Assembly (NCBI GenBank): GCA_963675575.1
Contig: OY776378.1
Coordinates: forward strand, 1,674,001-1,738,000
DNA from: JAGLOK01 sp963675575
Lineage (GTDB): Bacteria > Bacillota > Clostridia > Christensenellales > UMGS416
Direction of reading: 5' to 3'
DNA length: 64,000 nt
This document shows positions 34,249 to 43,508 of this stretch, piece after piece. A program made the position numbers and the translations under genes. Position 1 is the stretch's first letter. Each line of letters opens with the position of its first letter. A model generated the notes under the pieces. It did no database searches. It had not been told where the DNA came from and saw nothing but the letters and a program-made list of their open reading frames with translations.

Positions 34249-34827
34249 CTAATCATTTAAAAATGAAGGCTTCTCTTTTGAGTATAATGTCCACATAACG
34301 GCGTTAGATTTTCCGATTCCTCCTATGGATGGAGCATTTAATTCCCCTTTTTGCATATCATTAAATGATTTCTCAATAATATGAGAATCCAGGATTTTCT
34401 TAATCCTTATTTCCTTTGCTTTTTCATTTTTTGTAAAAACACACAAAGCAAGGACCACTCCTACGATGAGAAAAAATATGGATGAGCCGAATGTTATGCC
34501 ACTGCTTCCACTTCCTGTAGCTTTGTCAATTATATATAAAACCAGTGGTGTCACACAAAAAAATTCAGCCAGTACTGTCAAAAAGTATTTAAACGCTATA
34601 CTTTTTTTTACACATTCTTCGCAAATATAATAGTTTTTACTATGTATATCGAATTTGTTGTAGGTGGTGGTTATCGTCTTTTCCATTCCATTTGTTTTCC
34701 TGCTTATAGCTATCGGAAAAGTCCAGAACACAACCACTTCATATAGCGATTTTCTTTCTTTTTTACATTTTGAGCATGTGCCTTCGGATACTTTTTTTAA
34801 TGACTCATTCATATTATTTTCCATCAT
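34249..34827 (-). CDS. CxxC-containing two-helix membrane protein
   Basis: 192 aa. An N-terminal CSKCKK and a second ICEECVKK pair look like a split zinc site facing the cytosol. Two membrane segments follow (FLTVLAEFFCVTPLVLYII and SSIFFLIVGVVLALCVF), then a basic tail. No family recognised. Two adjacent ATGs are possible starts after GAGAGG. Confidence 0.55.
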   Translation of the reverse strand: MMENNMNESLKKVSEGTCSKCKKERKSLYEVVVFWTFPIAISRKTNGMEKTITTTYNKFDIHSKNYYICEECVKKSIAFKYFLTVLAEFFCVTPLVLYIIDKATGSGSSGITFGSSIFFLIVGVVLALCVFTKNEKAKEIRIKKILDSHIIEKSFNDMQKGELNAPSIGGIGKSNAVMWTLYSKEKPSFLND

Positions 34828-34867
34828 AATATATATTCCTCTCTATAAAATGTCGAAATATGTGTAG

Positions 34868-35249
34868 TCAATTTGCCACTGGAGCATCTAATATGTGATT
34901 TATTCGTTAGTTTATCTTTTAAATATAATTCTTAATTTGTAAAAATTATATCATTAATACTTCTGCGTTTCAATAAACGTATTCTGATTGAAAAAAGCTA
35001 TACTTATTATACAACTCCCTCCCATTATTTTAAAGAAATTCCCAATCGAAATGAGCGCAATATCCCCAATGACATCGGGGTACAGAAACTACAGCCAAAA
35101 AGCGTTTCAGATATGAAACACTTCAATCAATTTCTCATATTGAGCAAATATAGAATATTTATGAAAGTTGCAAAGCAACTTGATTAAATAGCCGAATGCT
35201 GTGTTTGCGTACCGCAAAAACCCGCCAAACATAACCGCTCCTTCCCCCC
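34868..35249. other. Intergenic, nothing recognised except -10-like boxes
   Basis: AT-rich DNA upstream of the YdeI-like pair. A TTTAAA-17-TATAAT site on the minus strand at about 34990-35030 could drive the 34827 gene through a long leader. No conserved ORF. Confidence 0.4.
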
Positions 35250-35278
35250 TTGCCAACCAATCAAAACCGCAGTATAAT
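35250..35278 (+). promoter_or_regulatory. Promoter of the YdeI-like pair
   Basis: TTGCCA, 17 bases, TATAAT, 67 bases before ATG 35345. Confidence 0.65.
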
Positions 35279-35344
35279 AATTATATCCTACAAATTTAGT
35301 AGGATTAAGTACAGGCAAACAGTACGCTGAAAAAAGGTGATTAT

Positions 35345-35941
35345 ATGACAAAGATAATAACGACGATAGACGTTGAAGATTTCTTCTCCGAAGAGACAAA
35401 ATGGAAAAGCGCGTTCGCCAAACTAAGAGAGATATTTCAAGGCTATGAGCTTGCAGAAGACTTCAAGTGGGGCAAGCCGTGCTACACACTGGATGGAGAA
35501 AACATCGCACTCATCCACGGCTTTAAGGACTACTGCGCGATTCTTTTCATAAACGGCGCTGTCATGGCAGACCCGGAGAACGTGCTTATACAGCAAACAG
35601 AAAACGTGCAGGCCGGCCGCCAGATGCGCTTTGATTCCGCCGAGCAGATTGACGCGATGACAAGCGTCATAAAAACGTATATTGCCGAGGCGATAACGGC
35701 GCAAAAGGAAGGACGCAAACCCGAGCTGAAAAAGACCGAGAAGTATGCTATCCCCGAGGAACTTCAGTCCGCTTTTGATTTCGACCCCGCTTTCCAACAA
35801 GCCTTTTACGCGCTCACCCCCGGCAGGCAGAGAGGCTATATCCTCCACTTTACGGGAGCGAAACAGTCCGCGACACGAACGGCGCGCATCGAAAAGTACC
35901 GGGATAAGATATTTGACGGACTGGGGTTCAATGACCGATGA
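35345..35941 (+). CDS. YdeI/DUF1801-like protein, first of a tandem pair
   Basis: 198 aa, cytosolic. AFAKLREIFQGYELAEDFKW and GKPCYTLDGENIALIHGFKD are the DUF1801-like domain. The C-terminal IPEELQSAFDFDPAFQQAFY plus ALTPGRQRGYILHFTGAKQS, then RIEKYRDKIFDGLG, is the YdeI/OmpD-associated C-terminal block. The biochemical role is unknown. It overlaps the next gene by four bases (ATGA). Confidence 0.8.
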   Translation: MTKIITTIDVEDFFSEETKWKSAFAKLREIFQGYELAEDFKWGKPCYTLDGENIALIHGFKDYCAILFINGAVMADPENVLIQQTENVQAGRQMRFDSAEQIDAMTSVIKTYIAEAITAQKEGRKPELKKTEKYAIPEELQSAFDFDPAFQQAFYALTPGRQRGYILHFTGAKQSATRTARIEKYRDKIFDGLGFNDR

Positions 35942-36516
35942 ATAAAAAAATTGATGAATATATAAAAACCGCCATGCTGTGGCCGGCGGAGCTTAAGAGG
36001 TTAAGAGAGATTCTCCTTGATTGCGGACTTAAAGAAGAGTTTAAATGGCGACAGCCATGCTACAGTTCAGGAGGCAACAACATCGCAATAATCGGCGAGC
36101 TTAAAAGGTATTGTACGCTTGGTTTTTTCAAGGGCGCGCTGCTTTCGGACCCCAACGGCCTTCTCGTCCAGCAGACAAAAAACACCCAGTCGGCGCGCAT
36201 GATTCCCTTCGTCAGCGTTCGCGAGATTGACGAGATGGAAGAAACGATCAAGGCGCTGGTCGCCGAGGCTATAGAAGTTGAAAAAAGCGGCATGAAGGTG
36301 GATTTCGTCCTCAATCGAGAGTATGAGATCCCCGAAGAGCTTCAATCCGCTTTCGATTTCGATCCCTCTTTCCACGACGCCTTTCACGCGCTCACACTAG
36401 GGAGACAAAGAGGCTATGTTCTCTATTTTAGCGGTGCGAAACAGTCCGCCACACGAACATCGCGCATCGAAAAATACAGGGATAAAATATTTGATGGACT
36501 GGGGATGAATGATTAA
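35938..36516 (+). CDS. YdeI/DUF1801-like protein, second of a tandem pair
   Basis: 192 aa, the same architecture as the upstream gene. The C-terminal IPEELQSAFDFDPSFHDAFH...SATRTSRIEKYRDKIFDGLG is nearly identical, while the N-terminal domain is more diverged (PAELKRLREILLDCGLKEEF). It arose by tandem duplication. Translationally coupled to the first copy. Confidence 0.8.
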   Translation: MNKKIDEYIKTAMLWPAELKRLREILLDCGLKEEFKWRQPCYSSGGNNIAIIGELKRYCTLGFFKGALLSDPNGLLVQQTKNTQSARMIPFVSVREIDEMEETIKALVAEAIEVEKSGMKVDFVLNREYEIPEELQSAFDFDPSFHDAFHALTLGRQRGYVLYFSGAKQSATRTSRIEKYRDKIFDGLGMND

Positions 36517-36640
36517 TTAATCTGACTTCAAATTTTACATATGATAGATTGGCGCGCAACGATCAATATTCTTGTTATCTAAATATTTCACGTTGCTCGC
36601 AGTAAGGTGCATTTTTATATCCTAAAACGTTTTTTTTCAT

Positions 36641-37075
36641 TTAGCCGGCTTTGACTTCTTCCTCATACTCCACAATTTCCAAGGGAAAAATCCACGCCGG
36701 TATGACTTCCCCGTTACCGTTTGTTTTCGTTCCTTTGAAAGTGGCGCTGGCAAGCTTTACTTCGCCTTTGTAGGTGAATTCGCCTTTGGTAAAAACCTCA
36801 AACAAATGGATGCAGATACTGTTCATAAATGATTCCGCCAGAACTTTATCCCTTTTATCTATTCTTTTGCCTTCTGTTATTCCCATGCCGGTATAATTCA
36901 ATACGCCGTCTTTCCACTCATCAGTATAAAGCTCATTGGTGTGATCGCCCACCAAAACCATTGTGTTGGTTTTAGCTGAACGTCTCATTCCGCCGAGAGT
37001 TGAGCAAACAAACTCTTTTTTGAGTTGAGTATTATTTATCACGTCACCGGGGTTTAATTTTGTCTTAAAAATCAT
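36641..37075 (-). CDS. Stand-alone ScoMcrA-type SRA modified-DNA reader domain
   Basis: 144 aa. LNPGDVINNTQLKKEFVCST, GGMRRSAKTNTMVLVGDHTN, GVLNYTGMGITEGKRIDKRD and HLFEVFTKGEFTYKGEVKLA are the conserved blocks of the SRA-like domain of ScoMcrA-type HNH restriction enzymes, which read 5-methylcytosine or phosphorothioate DNA. The HNH nuclease half is missing, so it is either a reader subunit or a truncated Type IV enzyme. The ribosome site is weak. It lies 1.3 kb from a PLD-helicase gene on the same strand. Confidence 0.72.
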   Translation of the reverse strand: MIFKTKLNPGDVINNTQLKKEFVCSTLGGMRRSAKTNTMVLVGDHTNELYTDEWKDGVLNYTGMGITEGKRIDKRDKVLAESFMNSICIHLFEVFTKGEFTYKGEVKLASATFKGTKTNGNGEVIPAWIFPLEIVEYEEEVKAG

Positions 37076-37229
37076 TATTTTCTCTTTTCTATACTATTTC
37101 TCTTGCATTATACCACCTTACCTGGTTAATAAGGGGAAATTGGGTGTTTTATTTACAGTGAGGACTTATTTAATTTTCGCCGAAAAGCTTTTTGGGTTTC
37201 TGGTAAGCGCTGAGCGAACATGGTTTGAA

Positions 37230-37556
37230 TTATCCCACGCTTAATCTTGCTGTTTGTCTTACTAAATGTGTAGGCATAGGATATCTTAATTTCCAAACAA
37301 AATTAATAGGACATTCCCCTTCATGACTTACGTAATCCACAGGTCCAAGAAAATAATAAGGTGATGTAACATTATTTGCGCTTTTATACTCGCGAACAAA
37401 CAATAAGATGGTCTGTCCCTGTTCTTTGTGATTTATATATCTTTGACCAGTTGTAGATAATTCTCTAGTGTCTGCTTGGCTCTGCCAATGAAAAAGCTCA
37501 TCACTAATAGCATAATCTTTATACATTGTTGTAGGTGAATAATCCTCTTCATTTTT
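37230..37556 (-). pseudogene. Duplicated C-terminal piece of the DUF3427 helicase
   Basis: The frame is open from about 37556: KNEEDYSPTTMYKDYAISDE ... HLVRQTARLSVG-stop. It is about 93% identical to the last 108 residues of the full gene at 38403-41528. Similarity begins abruptly at KNEEDY and ends at the stop codon. An SH3 lipoprotein gene separates the two copies. Confidence 0.8.
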
Positions 37557-37571
37557 GCACGCTAAATTATT

Positions 37572-38249
37572 TTATGTGGGCAGTGGAACCAAATTCATAT
37601 TATCATACACAGCAGAATCACGTCCTGAATCCAGCTTTCCAAAGAAGATATACCCTGTTATTCCTTTGTACGTAATGTAAATCCATTCCCCATTGATTGT
37701 ACCCTGAACAGAATCACCAAAATATATTTTCCCGACAATAGAAGCGTCACTCTTAGGCTGGGCGCGAATATTCAGCGTGTCAACATTAATCCAGACTTTC
37801 ACCCCGTTTTCGGGAGCAGGTGTCACAATATCCGATATCTTCGTACCCACCGGTACGGATGTCGCCGTAACAGCTTTTATATAATCCTTATAAACATATC
37901 CGACTTGGCCTTCTACCTGCACTTTGTACCACTCTTCCAGCTCCTGGAGTATTTCAACCATAGTGCCGTTTGTCAGCTTCCCAACTTTCTCAGCGGATTT
38001 ATCCGCCTCCTCGCGCATAACCAGTATTGACGCATCATACGTCATCACCACATAGCCGAAGACAACATCGACCATTTCCGGCGTTGGCTCCGGTGTTGGT
38101 GTGGGTGTTGGCGAGTCGGTCACATATGGAGTGGGGCTGGGCGTTATAGCTTGCGTTGGGGTAGCGATTGGTTCATCCTCTTTTGCTGGTGAGCAAGAGG
38201 ATAAAAGAAGCGAAATAATAAGAAGAAAAACTATGATTTTCATTTTCAT
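37572..38249 (-). CDS. Lipoprotein with two bacterial SH3 domains
   Basis: 225 aa from ATG 38249 (GGAG six bases upstream). Signal IIVFLLIISLLLSSC with the lipobox Cys, a Pro/Thr linker (TPSPTPYVTDSPTPTPTPEP), then two SH3_3 repeats: MREEADKSAEKVGKLTNGTM...WYKVQVEGQVGYVYKDYI and LNIRAQPKSDASIVGKIYFG...WIYITYKGITGYIF. Likely a wall-binding surface lipoprotein. It interrupts the helicase gene and its duplicate fragment. Confidence 0.8.
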   Translation of the reverse strand: MKMKIIVFLLIISLLLSSCSPAKEDEPIATPTQAITPSPTPYVTDSPTPTPTPEPTPEMVDVVFGYVVMTYDASILVMREEADKSAEKVGKLTNGTMVEILQELEEWYKVQVEGQVGYVYKDYIKAVTATSVPVGTKISDIVTPAPENGVKVWINVDTLNIRAQPKSDASIVGKIYFGDSVQGTINGEWIYITYKGITGYIFFGKLDSGRDSAVYDNMNLVPLPT

Positions 38250-38402
38250 ACTCGTCTCCGATAAAGTTTTTGCCGGTTGAGTGAGCATAGTTTGTTTTTA
38301 ATTTGCTATTATAATTTTATACCTAGTAATGGCAAAACACAAATGGGGATTTTATTTTTGCTTAATAACGCAAATTTATCTGCTCCTTAATATAACTATT
38401 AT

Positions 38403-41400
38403 TCAGCCTACACTTAATCGTGCTGTTTGTCTTACTAAGTGCGCAGGCATTGGGTATCTCATGCGCCAAACAAAACTTATTGGGCACTCCCCTTCATGGC
38501 TTACGTAATCTACAGGTCCTAGAAAATAATATGTCGAGGTAACATTATTTGCGTTTTTATACTCACGTACAAACAATAAGATGGTCTGTCCCTGTTCTTT
38601 GTGATTTATATATCTTTGCCCAGTTGTAGATAATTCTCTAGTGGATGCTTGGCTCTGCCAATGAAAAAGCTCTTCACTAATAGCATAATCTTTATACATT
38701 GTCGTAGGAGAATAATCCTCTTCATTTTTGTTTAATGTAATGAAGAATATATCTGTACTTTTTTTCTTATAATGCAATACTCCTGATTGAACTGTATGAT
38801 TTTCTTTAAGAGAAAAATAACCTAATCCTGCCAAAGCCTCTGCTTGCGAATATTGAAAGTGCAGACCCAAAGCGCATTTATATGGTAGAGACACCTTTGG
38901 TGACACATGTTTAATATTATTTTTAATATACATTAATAACATTATTATTTCATGACACATTGTAGGGTTATCAAGCAATTTTATATAAGCGTCTTCTATA
39001 CTATTAAATTTTTCTTTAACAAATACGCTTAAAAAGAACATAGTACAATACATTCTTTGAAGTTCGGTTAAACTTGATATATTAACATCTCCATTTTCCA
39101 AAATACTTAATATATATTCTATATAATTAACATCTTCAATGTGACACAAGTTTCTTAACCCATCGGTAAGTTTTTCTTCATCTGGGTCGCTAAAAGCTTC
39201 TTTAAATCCTGCTTCAACTTGGACTCTTGACCAACATACTTTTCGATAAATATCAAATGGCTCTAGCTTATATGCCTCAAGATAATTTTCAAATGTCAGA
39301 GTTTTACCTGTGTCTTCTACAAAACTAATTAACTGTTTAACAATTGTGCTCTTGCCCAGCTTCAAGGATTGCCGTATATTCTCAAGAATAAATTCTTTCG
39401 ATTTTCGTTCAAGCTCAATAGCACATCCTGCTGGTAAATGCGGAAAATCATTTTCAATTTCTCTCGACAAGTTTATCCCTGGTTTGCTCATCAATGCACT
39501 ATACTTTAGGTCATATCTATAATTTTTATTCGCTTGTCCTACAAAATCAAGCACTGTTAAGCAATCTTTCCCATCAACTAATCTTAATCCTCGCCCAAGC
39601 TGTTGCAAAAAAATTGTAAGGCTTTCTGTTGGTCTTAAAAATAGCACAGTATCTATTTCAGGTATGTCCACTCCTTCATTATATAAGTCCACAACAAAAA
39701 TAAAATTAATATCGCAATTTAGCAATCTTTGCTGTACTGTATTTCTTGTGATTCTATCACTATCTGCTGTTAAAAATTCTGAAGGTACTCCGTGTTCATT
39801 GAATTTATCCGACATAAATTTCGCATGATCTTTAGACACGCAAAAACCTAGCCCTTTTGACCTTCTAATATCCAAAACTGTTTCAGCTGTTTTTCGCAAG
39901 ATCATCTTTGCCCTATAATCATCTGCTGTATATATATTAGTAAGTTCACTTGACAAGTATCTTCCACGTTGCCATTTAATATTAGTATAATCCACGTTAT
40001 CTGTTATACCAAAATACTGAAATGGAGATAAAAGCTTTCTATCAATTGCGTCAGGCAATCTAATTTCAGCAGTTATATGTTCATCAAAGTAATATTTAAT
40101 ATCTAGTCCATCTGTTCTCTCAGGAGTGGCAGTAAGTCCCAAAAGAGACTTTGGATTTACATGCTCTAAAAGTTTTCTATAGCTCGGTGCCGCCGCATGG
40201 TGAAATTCATCAACTACAATATAATCATAATAATCAGGATCAATACTATCATATAGAGCTTTAGAATTATATGTTTGAATTGAAACAAAAACTTGTTCCA
40301 TCTGTGTTGGAATATTTCCTCCTACCATAATGTCGCCCAAGTTTTGATCTCTAAGCACTGCTTTAAACGTATATAAAGATTGCTTTAGAATTTCTTCCCT
40401 GTGCGCAATAAATAAAAGTTTGGGTTCTTTTCTATTGTCTTCATAGTATTTTTTGCGAAAGCGCTTAAAATCAAATGCCGCAATCATTGTTTTACCCGTG
40501 CCAGTCGCGGCAATTATTAAATGCTTTCTCCTACCCAACTCTCTTTCTGCATAAATGTTTTCCAATATTTCTTTTTGAAAAGGATGCGGGTTAAAATCAA
40601 AACTAGGCATAACGAAGTTTTCATTTTTATCAAACGAACTTCCACCCAATTTTGCAGAAGCTAACGCTTTTCCGAGTTTTTCCTTATCAGTCTGATTATA
40701 TAGTTCAAACTCACCATCGTTCCAATAAGTATCAAAAGTTGCTTTTACCTTTTCCCATTGATACGGTTGCTCATATTGGCTTATCTTAACATTCCATTCT
40801 AGTCCATCAGTCAGAGCCGCTCCTGAAATATTTGATGAGCCTACATAAGCACAAGAAAAGCCTGTTTTTCTTTCAAACAAATAAGCTTTTGCATGTAATC
40901 GAGTTCTCTTTGTGTCGTAACTAACTTTAATTTGAGTGTTAGGTAGTGAGTTTAAATATTCAATAGCCTTGGTTTCAGTTGCTCCCATGTAGCTAGTTGT
41001 AATAATTCTAAGATTACTTTTTTTACGTTTAGAAAATTCCTCAAATGCTTCTCGTAATATCACAATGCCTGACCAACGTATAAATGAACACAAAATGTCT
41101 ATTTCATCACAACTTGCAATTTCTTTTTTAAGCTGAGAAACAAGTGCAGGATCTTGTCTTGTTCCAGTAAGCAAAGCGCCAAAAGCAAGAGGGGTATCAG
41201 GTCTTTCTCTATATGTTAATGCTTCATCCATAATTCGAATTAATTTGCTCGCCTTATTTGAAACTTCGAACCCTTCTACATCAATATCATTATTACTAAG
41301 TACGGATAATACTTCGTTGCATATATCAATTTGAGTCTTTAATTTTTCGCTTTCTTCACCTTTAACTTGAGCTAACCCTTGAGCTAAAACTTTATATAAA

Positions 41401-41528
41401 TATTGGGCTAGATAATCATTACTATCTGAAGCGTTTAAAAGTTTTAAGTGTTTACGCTTTTCGGAAATTGGTTCAATTTTATTTTCTAGAAACTTATTTA
41501 CTATCTCTTCATAAAGTCCGTTTATCAT
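38403..41528 (-). CDS. PLD-nuclease / superfamily 2 helicase with DUF3427 C-terminus
   Basis: 1041 aa, start after GAGGG. Residues about 110-275: phospholipase-D-like domain with H212-x-K214 (LHAKAYLF) and GSSN (230-233). 315-500: DEAD/DEAH ATPase with ATGTGKT (341-347), DEFHH (440-444) and LGLTATPERTDGLD. Next: the helicase C domain with VVDLYNEGVDIPEID and FLQQLGRGLR. From about 680: DUF3427, ending in a reader-like beta domain (GPVDYVSHEGECPISFVWRM). Proteins with this layout are common in defence islands, and DNA translocation plus nicking of foreign DNA is inferred. The C-terminal 108 residues are duplicated at 37230. Confidence 0.85.
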   Translation of the reverse strand: MINGLYEEIVNKFLENKIEPISEKRKHLKLLNASDSNDYLAQYLYKVLAQGLAQVKGEESEKLKTQIDICNEVLSVLSNNDIDVEGFEVSNKASKLIRIMDEALTYRERPDTPLAFGALLTGTRQDPALVSQLKKEIASCDEIDILCSFIRWSGIVILREAFEEFSKRKKSNLRIITTSYMGATETKAIEYLNSLPNTQIKVSYDTKRTRLHAKAYLFERKTGFSCAYVGSSNISGAALTDGLEWNVKISQYEQPYQWEKVKATFDTYWNDGEFELYNQTDKEKLGKALASAKLGGSSFDKNENFVMPSFDFNPHPFQKEILENIYAERELGRRKHLIIAATGTGKTMIAAFDFKRFRKKYYEDNRKEPKLLFIAHREEILKQSLYTFKAVLRDQNLGDIMVGGNIPTQMEQVFVSIQTYNSKALYDSIDPDYYDYIVVDEFHHAAAPSYRKLLEHVNPKSLLGLTATPERTDGLDIKYYFDEHITAEIRLPDAIDRKLLSPFQYFGITDNVDYTNIKWQRGRYLSSELTNIYTADDYRAKMILRKTAETVLDIRRSKGLGFCVSKDHAKFMSDKFNEHGVPSEFLTADSDRITRNTVQQRLLNCDINFIFVVDLYNEGVDIPEIDTVLFLRPTESLTIFLQQLGRGLRLVDGKDCLTVLDFVGQANKNYRYDLKYSALMSKPGINLSREIENDFPHLPAGCAIELERKSKEFILENIRQSLKLGKSTIVKQLISFVEDTGKTLTFENYLEAYKLEPFDIYRKVCWSRVQVEAGFKEAFSDPDEEKLTDGLRNLCHIEDVNYIEYILSILENGDVNISSLTELQRMYCTMFFLSVFVKEKFNSIEDAYIKLLDNPTMCHEIIMLLMYIKNNIKHVSPKVSLPYKCALGLHFQYSQAEALAGLGYFSLKENHTVQSGVLHYKKKSTDIFFITLNKNEEDYSPTTMYKDYAISEELFHWQSQASTRELSTTGQRYINHKEQGQTILLFVREYKNANNVTSTYYFLGPVDYVSHEGECPISFVWRMRYPMPAHLVRQTARLSVG

Positions 41529-41609
41529 AATTCCCTCACTTGAATAAAACTATTTATAATCATACCATTAAAATAAAATTATTCCAATTTTTATTCCCCA
41601 CCACCACCC

Positions 41610-41736
41610 AGCGCGCTCTTAAAAGTGCTGGAAGGCTTCGTGAGGTTGATGGTCGAGCGAGTGCGCGTATCGAGCATACGCAATCGAACTCGGCTCATCA
41701 GCATCGCGGAGGATAACGGTGCTTTTAAGCGCGCGC
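41610..41736. repeat. Hairpin-closed intergenic repeat (R2), copy a
   Basis: Outer arms AGCGCGCTCTTAAAAGTGCT and GGTGCTTTTAAGCGCGCG close an inner segment with GAGCGAGTGCGCGTATCGAG / CATACGC. It overlaps the last codons of the 41725 gene. The inner segment recurs at 42500-42620 in the same orientation. Confidence 0.65.
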
Positions 41737-42213
41737 CCGCCACTCTGAGACTTTTTTAAGAGCCGAAACTTTGAGCTTAAATATCATATCCACCGAATAA
41801 AACATCGCTTCCGCCACTTCCTCATTGCTCATGCCTTCGAAAAAGAAATAGAACAGCGACTCAAACTCCTCCACTTTCATGTCGCCCGATTCAAAGCAAG
41901 CGTTTAGCTCCTCTCGGACAAGGGTGGATTCAAGTGTAAGCCGCTCAAGCTCGGAAAGCAGCGAGTCAAGGCGGGCGGTCAGTTTGTCGCATAAGACCTG
42001 AGCTTTGTTTTGGGTGGGCTCCATCACTCGGCTGTTTTGTACTCGGGTGGAGCCGTAGAAAGTGGTTCCCGCATCAAATATCGTCTCTCGGTCAGCTTTA
42101 AGGTCGGCGATTTCGTGCATCAAGGCGCGCTTGCGACGCTCAATAGCGCGGACGGAGTAAAGCCATTGCTTGGCGGATTGGATGGGTTTTTGTGTTTGTG
42201 CTAATGCTGTCAT
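41725..42213 (-). CDS. Phage ArpU/sigma-70-region-4-like regulator
   Basis: 162 aa from ATG 42213 (AAGGAAT upstream; the longer frame has no ribosome site). A central coiled coil (LMHEIADLKADRETIF; ARLDSLLSELERLTLESTLV) is followed by a C-terminal helix-turn-helix, YFFFEGMSNEEVAEAMFYSV-DMIFKLKVSALKKV, like the sigma-like late regulators of Firmicutes phages (ArpU, DUF1492 types). It probably switches on late phage genes. Confidence 0.65.
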   Translation of the reverse strand: MTALAQTQKPIQSAKQWLYSVRAIERRKRALMHEIADLKADRETIFDAGTTFYGSTRVQNSRVMEPTQNKAQVLCDKLTARLDSLLSELERLTLESTLVREELNACFESGDMKVEEFESLFYFFFEGMSNEEVAEAMFYSVDMIFKLKVSALKKVSEWRARA

Positions 42214-42499
42214 AATGATTCCTTTCTTTAAGCAAAAATCAGTGATTGGTTCAAATCGTGCGCACGGCACACGGGACTGCGCTTGCCGCTGGGCCCTACT
42301 TTGTGTGTACAAAGTAGGCAAAAACGTTCGCCCCCACAGGATGCTATTCAAGCAGAGTGCCTTTTCCAAACTAAGTGGGAGGGCTCACAAACCTTTAAAT
42401 GATTGTGTCCTGCGGGACGGAAAATTATTAATACTGTCTTCCGCAATTACGAGAGTGAATAAATTTTGTGAGATTCAGATATCTTCACTGAGCCTAAGC

Positions 42500-42620
42500 G
42501 TGATTAAAAATGTTGTAAGGCGTCGCGAGGTTGATGGCTGAGCGAGTGCGCGTATCGCGTCATACGCAATCGAGTTCGGCTCATCGGCATCGCGGCGAAA
42601 TTACGCATTTTTAATCGCGC
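42500..42620. repeat. Hairpin-closed intergenic repeat (R2), copy b
   Basis: GATTAAAAATG and CATTTTTAATC arms around GCGTCGCGAGGTTGATGGCT, GAGCGAGTGCGCGTATCGCG and a CATACGC hairpin. It overlaps the stop of the replisome-organiser gene. A direct copy of R2a 0.9 kb away. Confidence 0.65.
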
Positions 42621-43279
42621 GTCTCCTCAAGAATCTTGCGGGTGTAACCTATAGTCTTCCCTCCCAATACCCACGTCTTTTCTATCGCCGCATGCAGCAC
42701 TTCATCATCAAACTTCGCTTTAAGAGCTAGGTACTCCCGCTTAGTATGGTCGGAGAAGTTACCAAAAACAGTTGTTAGGCGGTTAACGTCAACAGCGTTC
42801 AGTTCCACAGCAACGTGCGCGTCATCGTCGTCTTTTAGCTCTTGTTCTAACTCTGTATCTTGCTCTTTTTTCTTACTCTTGCTCTGTGTTACAGTGGCGT
42901 TACTTTGTAACGCCTTATCCTCACGATGCTTGCGGACACGCGCGGCGGCATCAGTCTCGCTGCCCATCATCTTTGGCACTTCAGGCAGGAATATTGTGCG
43001 ATCGCTTTCGTGGCGTAATAGGTGGAATTTCTTCAGCGTTTCCATCGAGCGGACAACCATCTCTTTGTCGTCGCCCAAAACGGTGGCGAGCATTTCCGGC
43101 GTGTAAGGTATTTCGTCCGAGAAACGCAGGCGGCCGTCATGGGGGATGCTTTCGGTCATGAGCTTGATGTATATGAGCAGTATCTCTTTGCCGGCAGGCA
43201 AGCTTTCAATGATGCGGATGTCGTGGCGGCGGAAAAAGTCTTTGGGGAGTTTTAGCCAGTAGTATTTTTTCGTGGACAT
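42611..43279 (-). CDS. Phage replisome organiser (Phage_rep_org_N)
   Basis: 222 aa. The N-terminal winged-helix domain opens KKYYWLKLPKDFFRRHDIRI and contains LPAGKEILLIYIKLMTES, followed by YTPEMLATVLGDDKEMVVRS, the PF09681 signature of DnaD-like phage replication starters. A charged linker (KSKKKEQDTELEQELKDDDD) leads to a small DnaD-like tail (KTIGYTRKILEE). It binds the phage origin and recruits the host helicase. Part of the early region controlled by the divergent repressor. Confidence 0.82.
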   Translation of the reverse strand: MSTKKYYWLKLPKDFFRRHDIRIIESLPAGKEILLIYIKLMTESIPHDGRLRFSDEIPYTPEMLATVLGDDKEMVVRSMETLKKFHLLRHESDRTIFLPEVPKMMGSETDAAARVRKHREDKALQSNATVTQSKSKKKEQDTELEQELKDDDDAHVAVELNAVDVNRLTTVFGNFSDHTKREYLALKAKFDDEVLHAAIEKTWVLGGKTIGYTRKILEETRD

Positions 43280-43325
43280 AGGGTAATTCCTTAGTTTGTG
43301 TTTTAGTTATTATAGGGCTACGTTT

Positions 43326-43397
43326 TTACCTCGCCGTTTGTTGCTGCTTTTTAGTAAACTTTGAATCGGCTCGGGTTTCTGAAATACTCTGGGGCAT
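43326..43397 (-). CDS. Very short phage-type ORF (23 aa)
   Basis: ATG 43397 follows AAAGGAAC. Encodes a polar 23-residue peptide (MPQSISETRADSKFTK...). It lies in the leader of the replisome-organiser gene, whose own start has a similar AAGGAATTACCC context. May be a leader peptide or chance. Confidence 0.35.
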   Translation of the reverse strand: MPQSISETRADSKFTKKQQQTAR

Positions 43398-43508
43398 AGG
43401 GTAGTTCCTTTATTTTTGTTCTATATTTTGATACATGGCGTGACTTTACTCGTCATTGATTACTCAAGCATAAAATCTTTTCGCTTGTGCATAGTCTTTT
43501 GCTTCAAA

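Noticed and set aside
35184..35399. Minus-strand open frame opposite the YdeI promoter
   Set aside because: Overlaps a good plus-strand promoter and gene start; no ribosome site and no recognisable protein.
42214..42369. Longer N-terminus of the ArpU-like regulator
   Set aside because: No ribosome site and an untypical Arg/Cys-rich sequence; ATG 42213 follows AAGGAAT and begins the coiled-coil domain.
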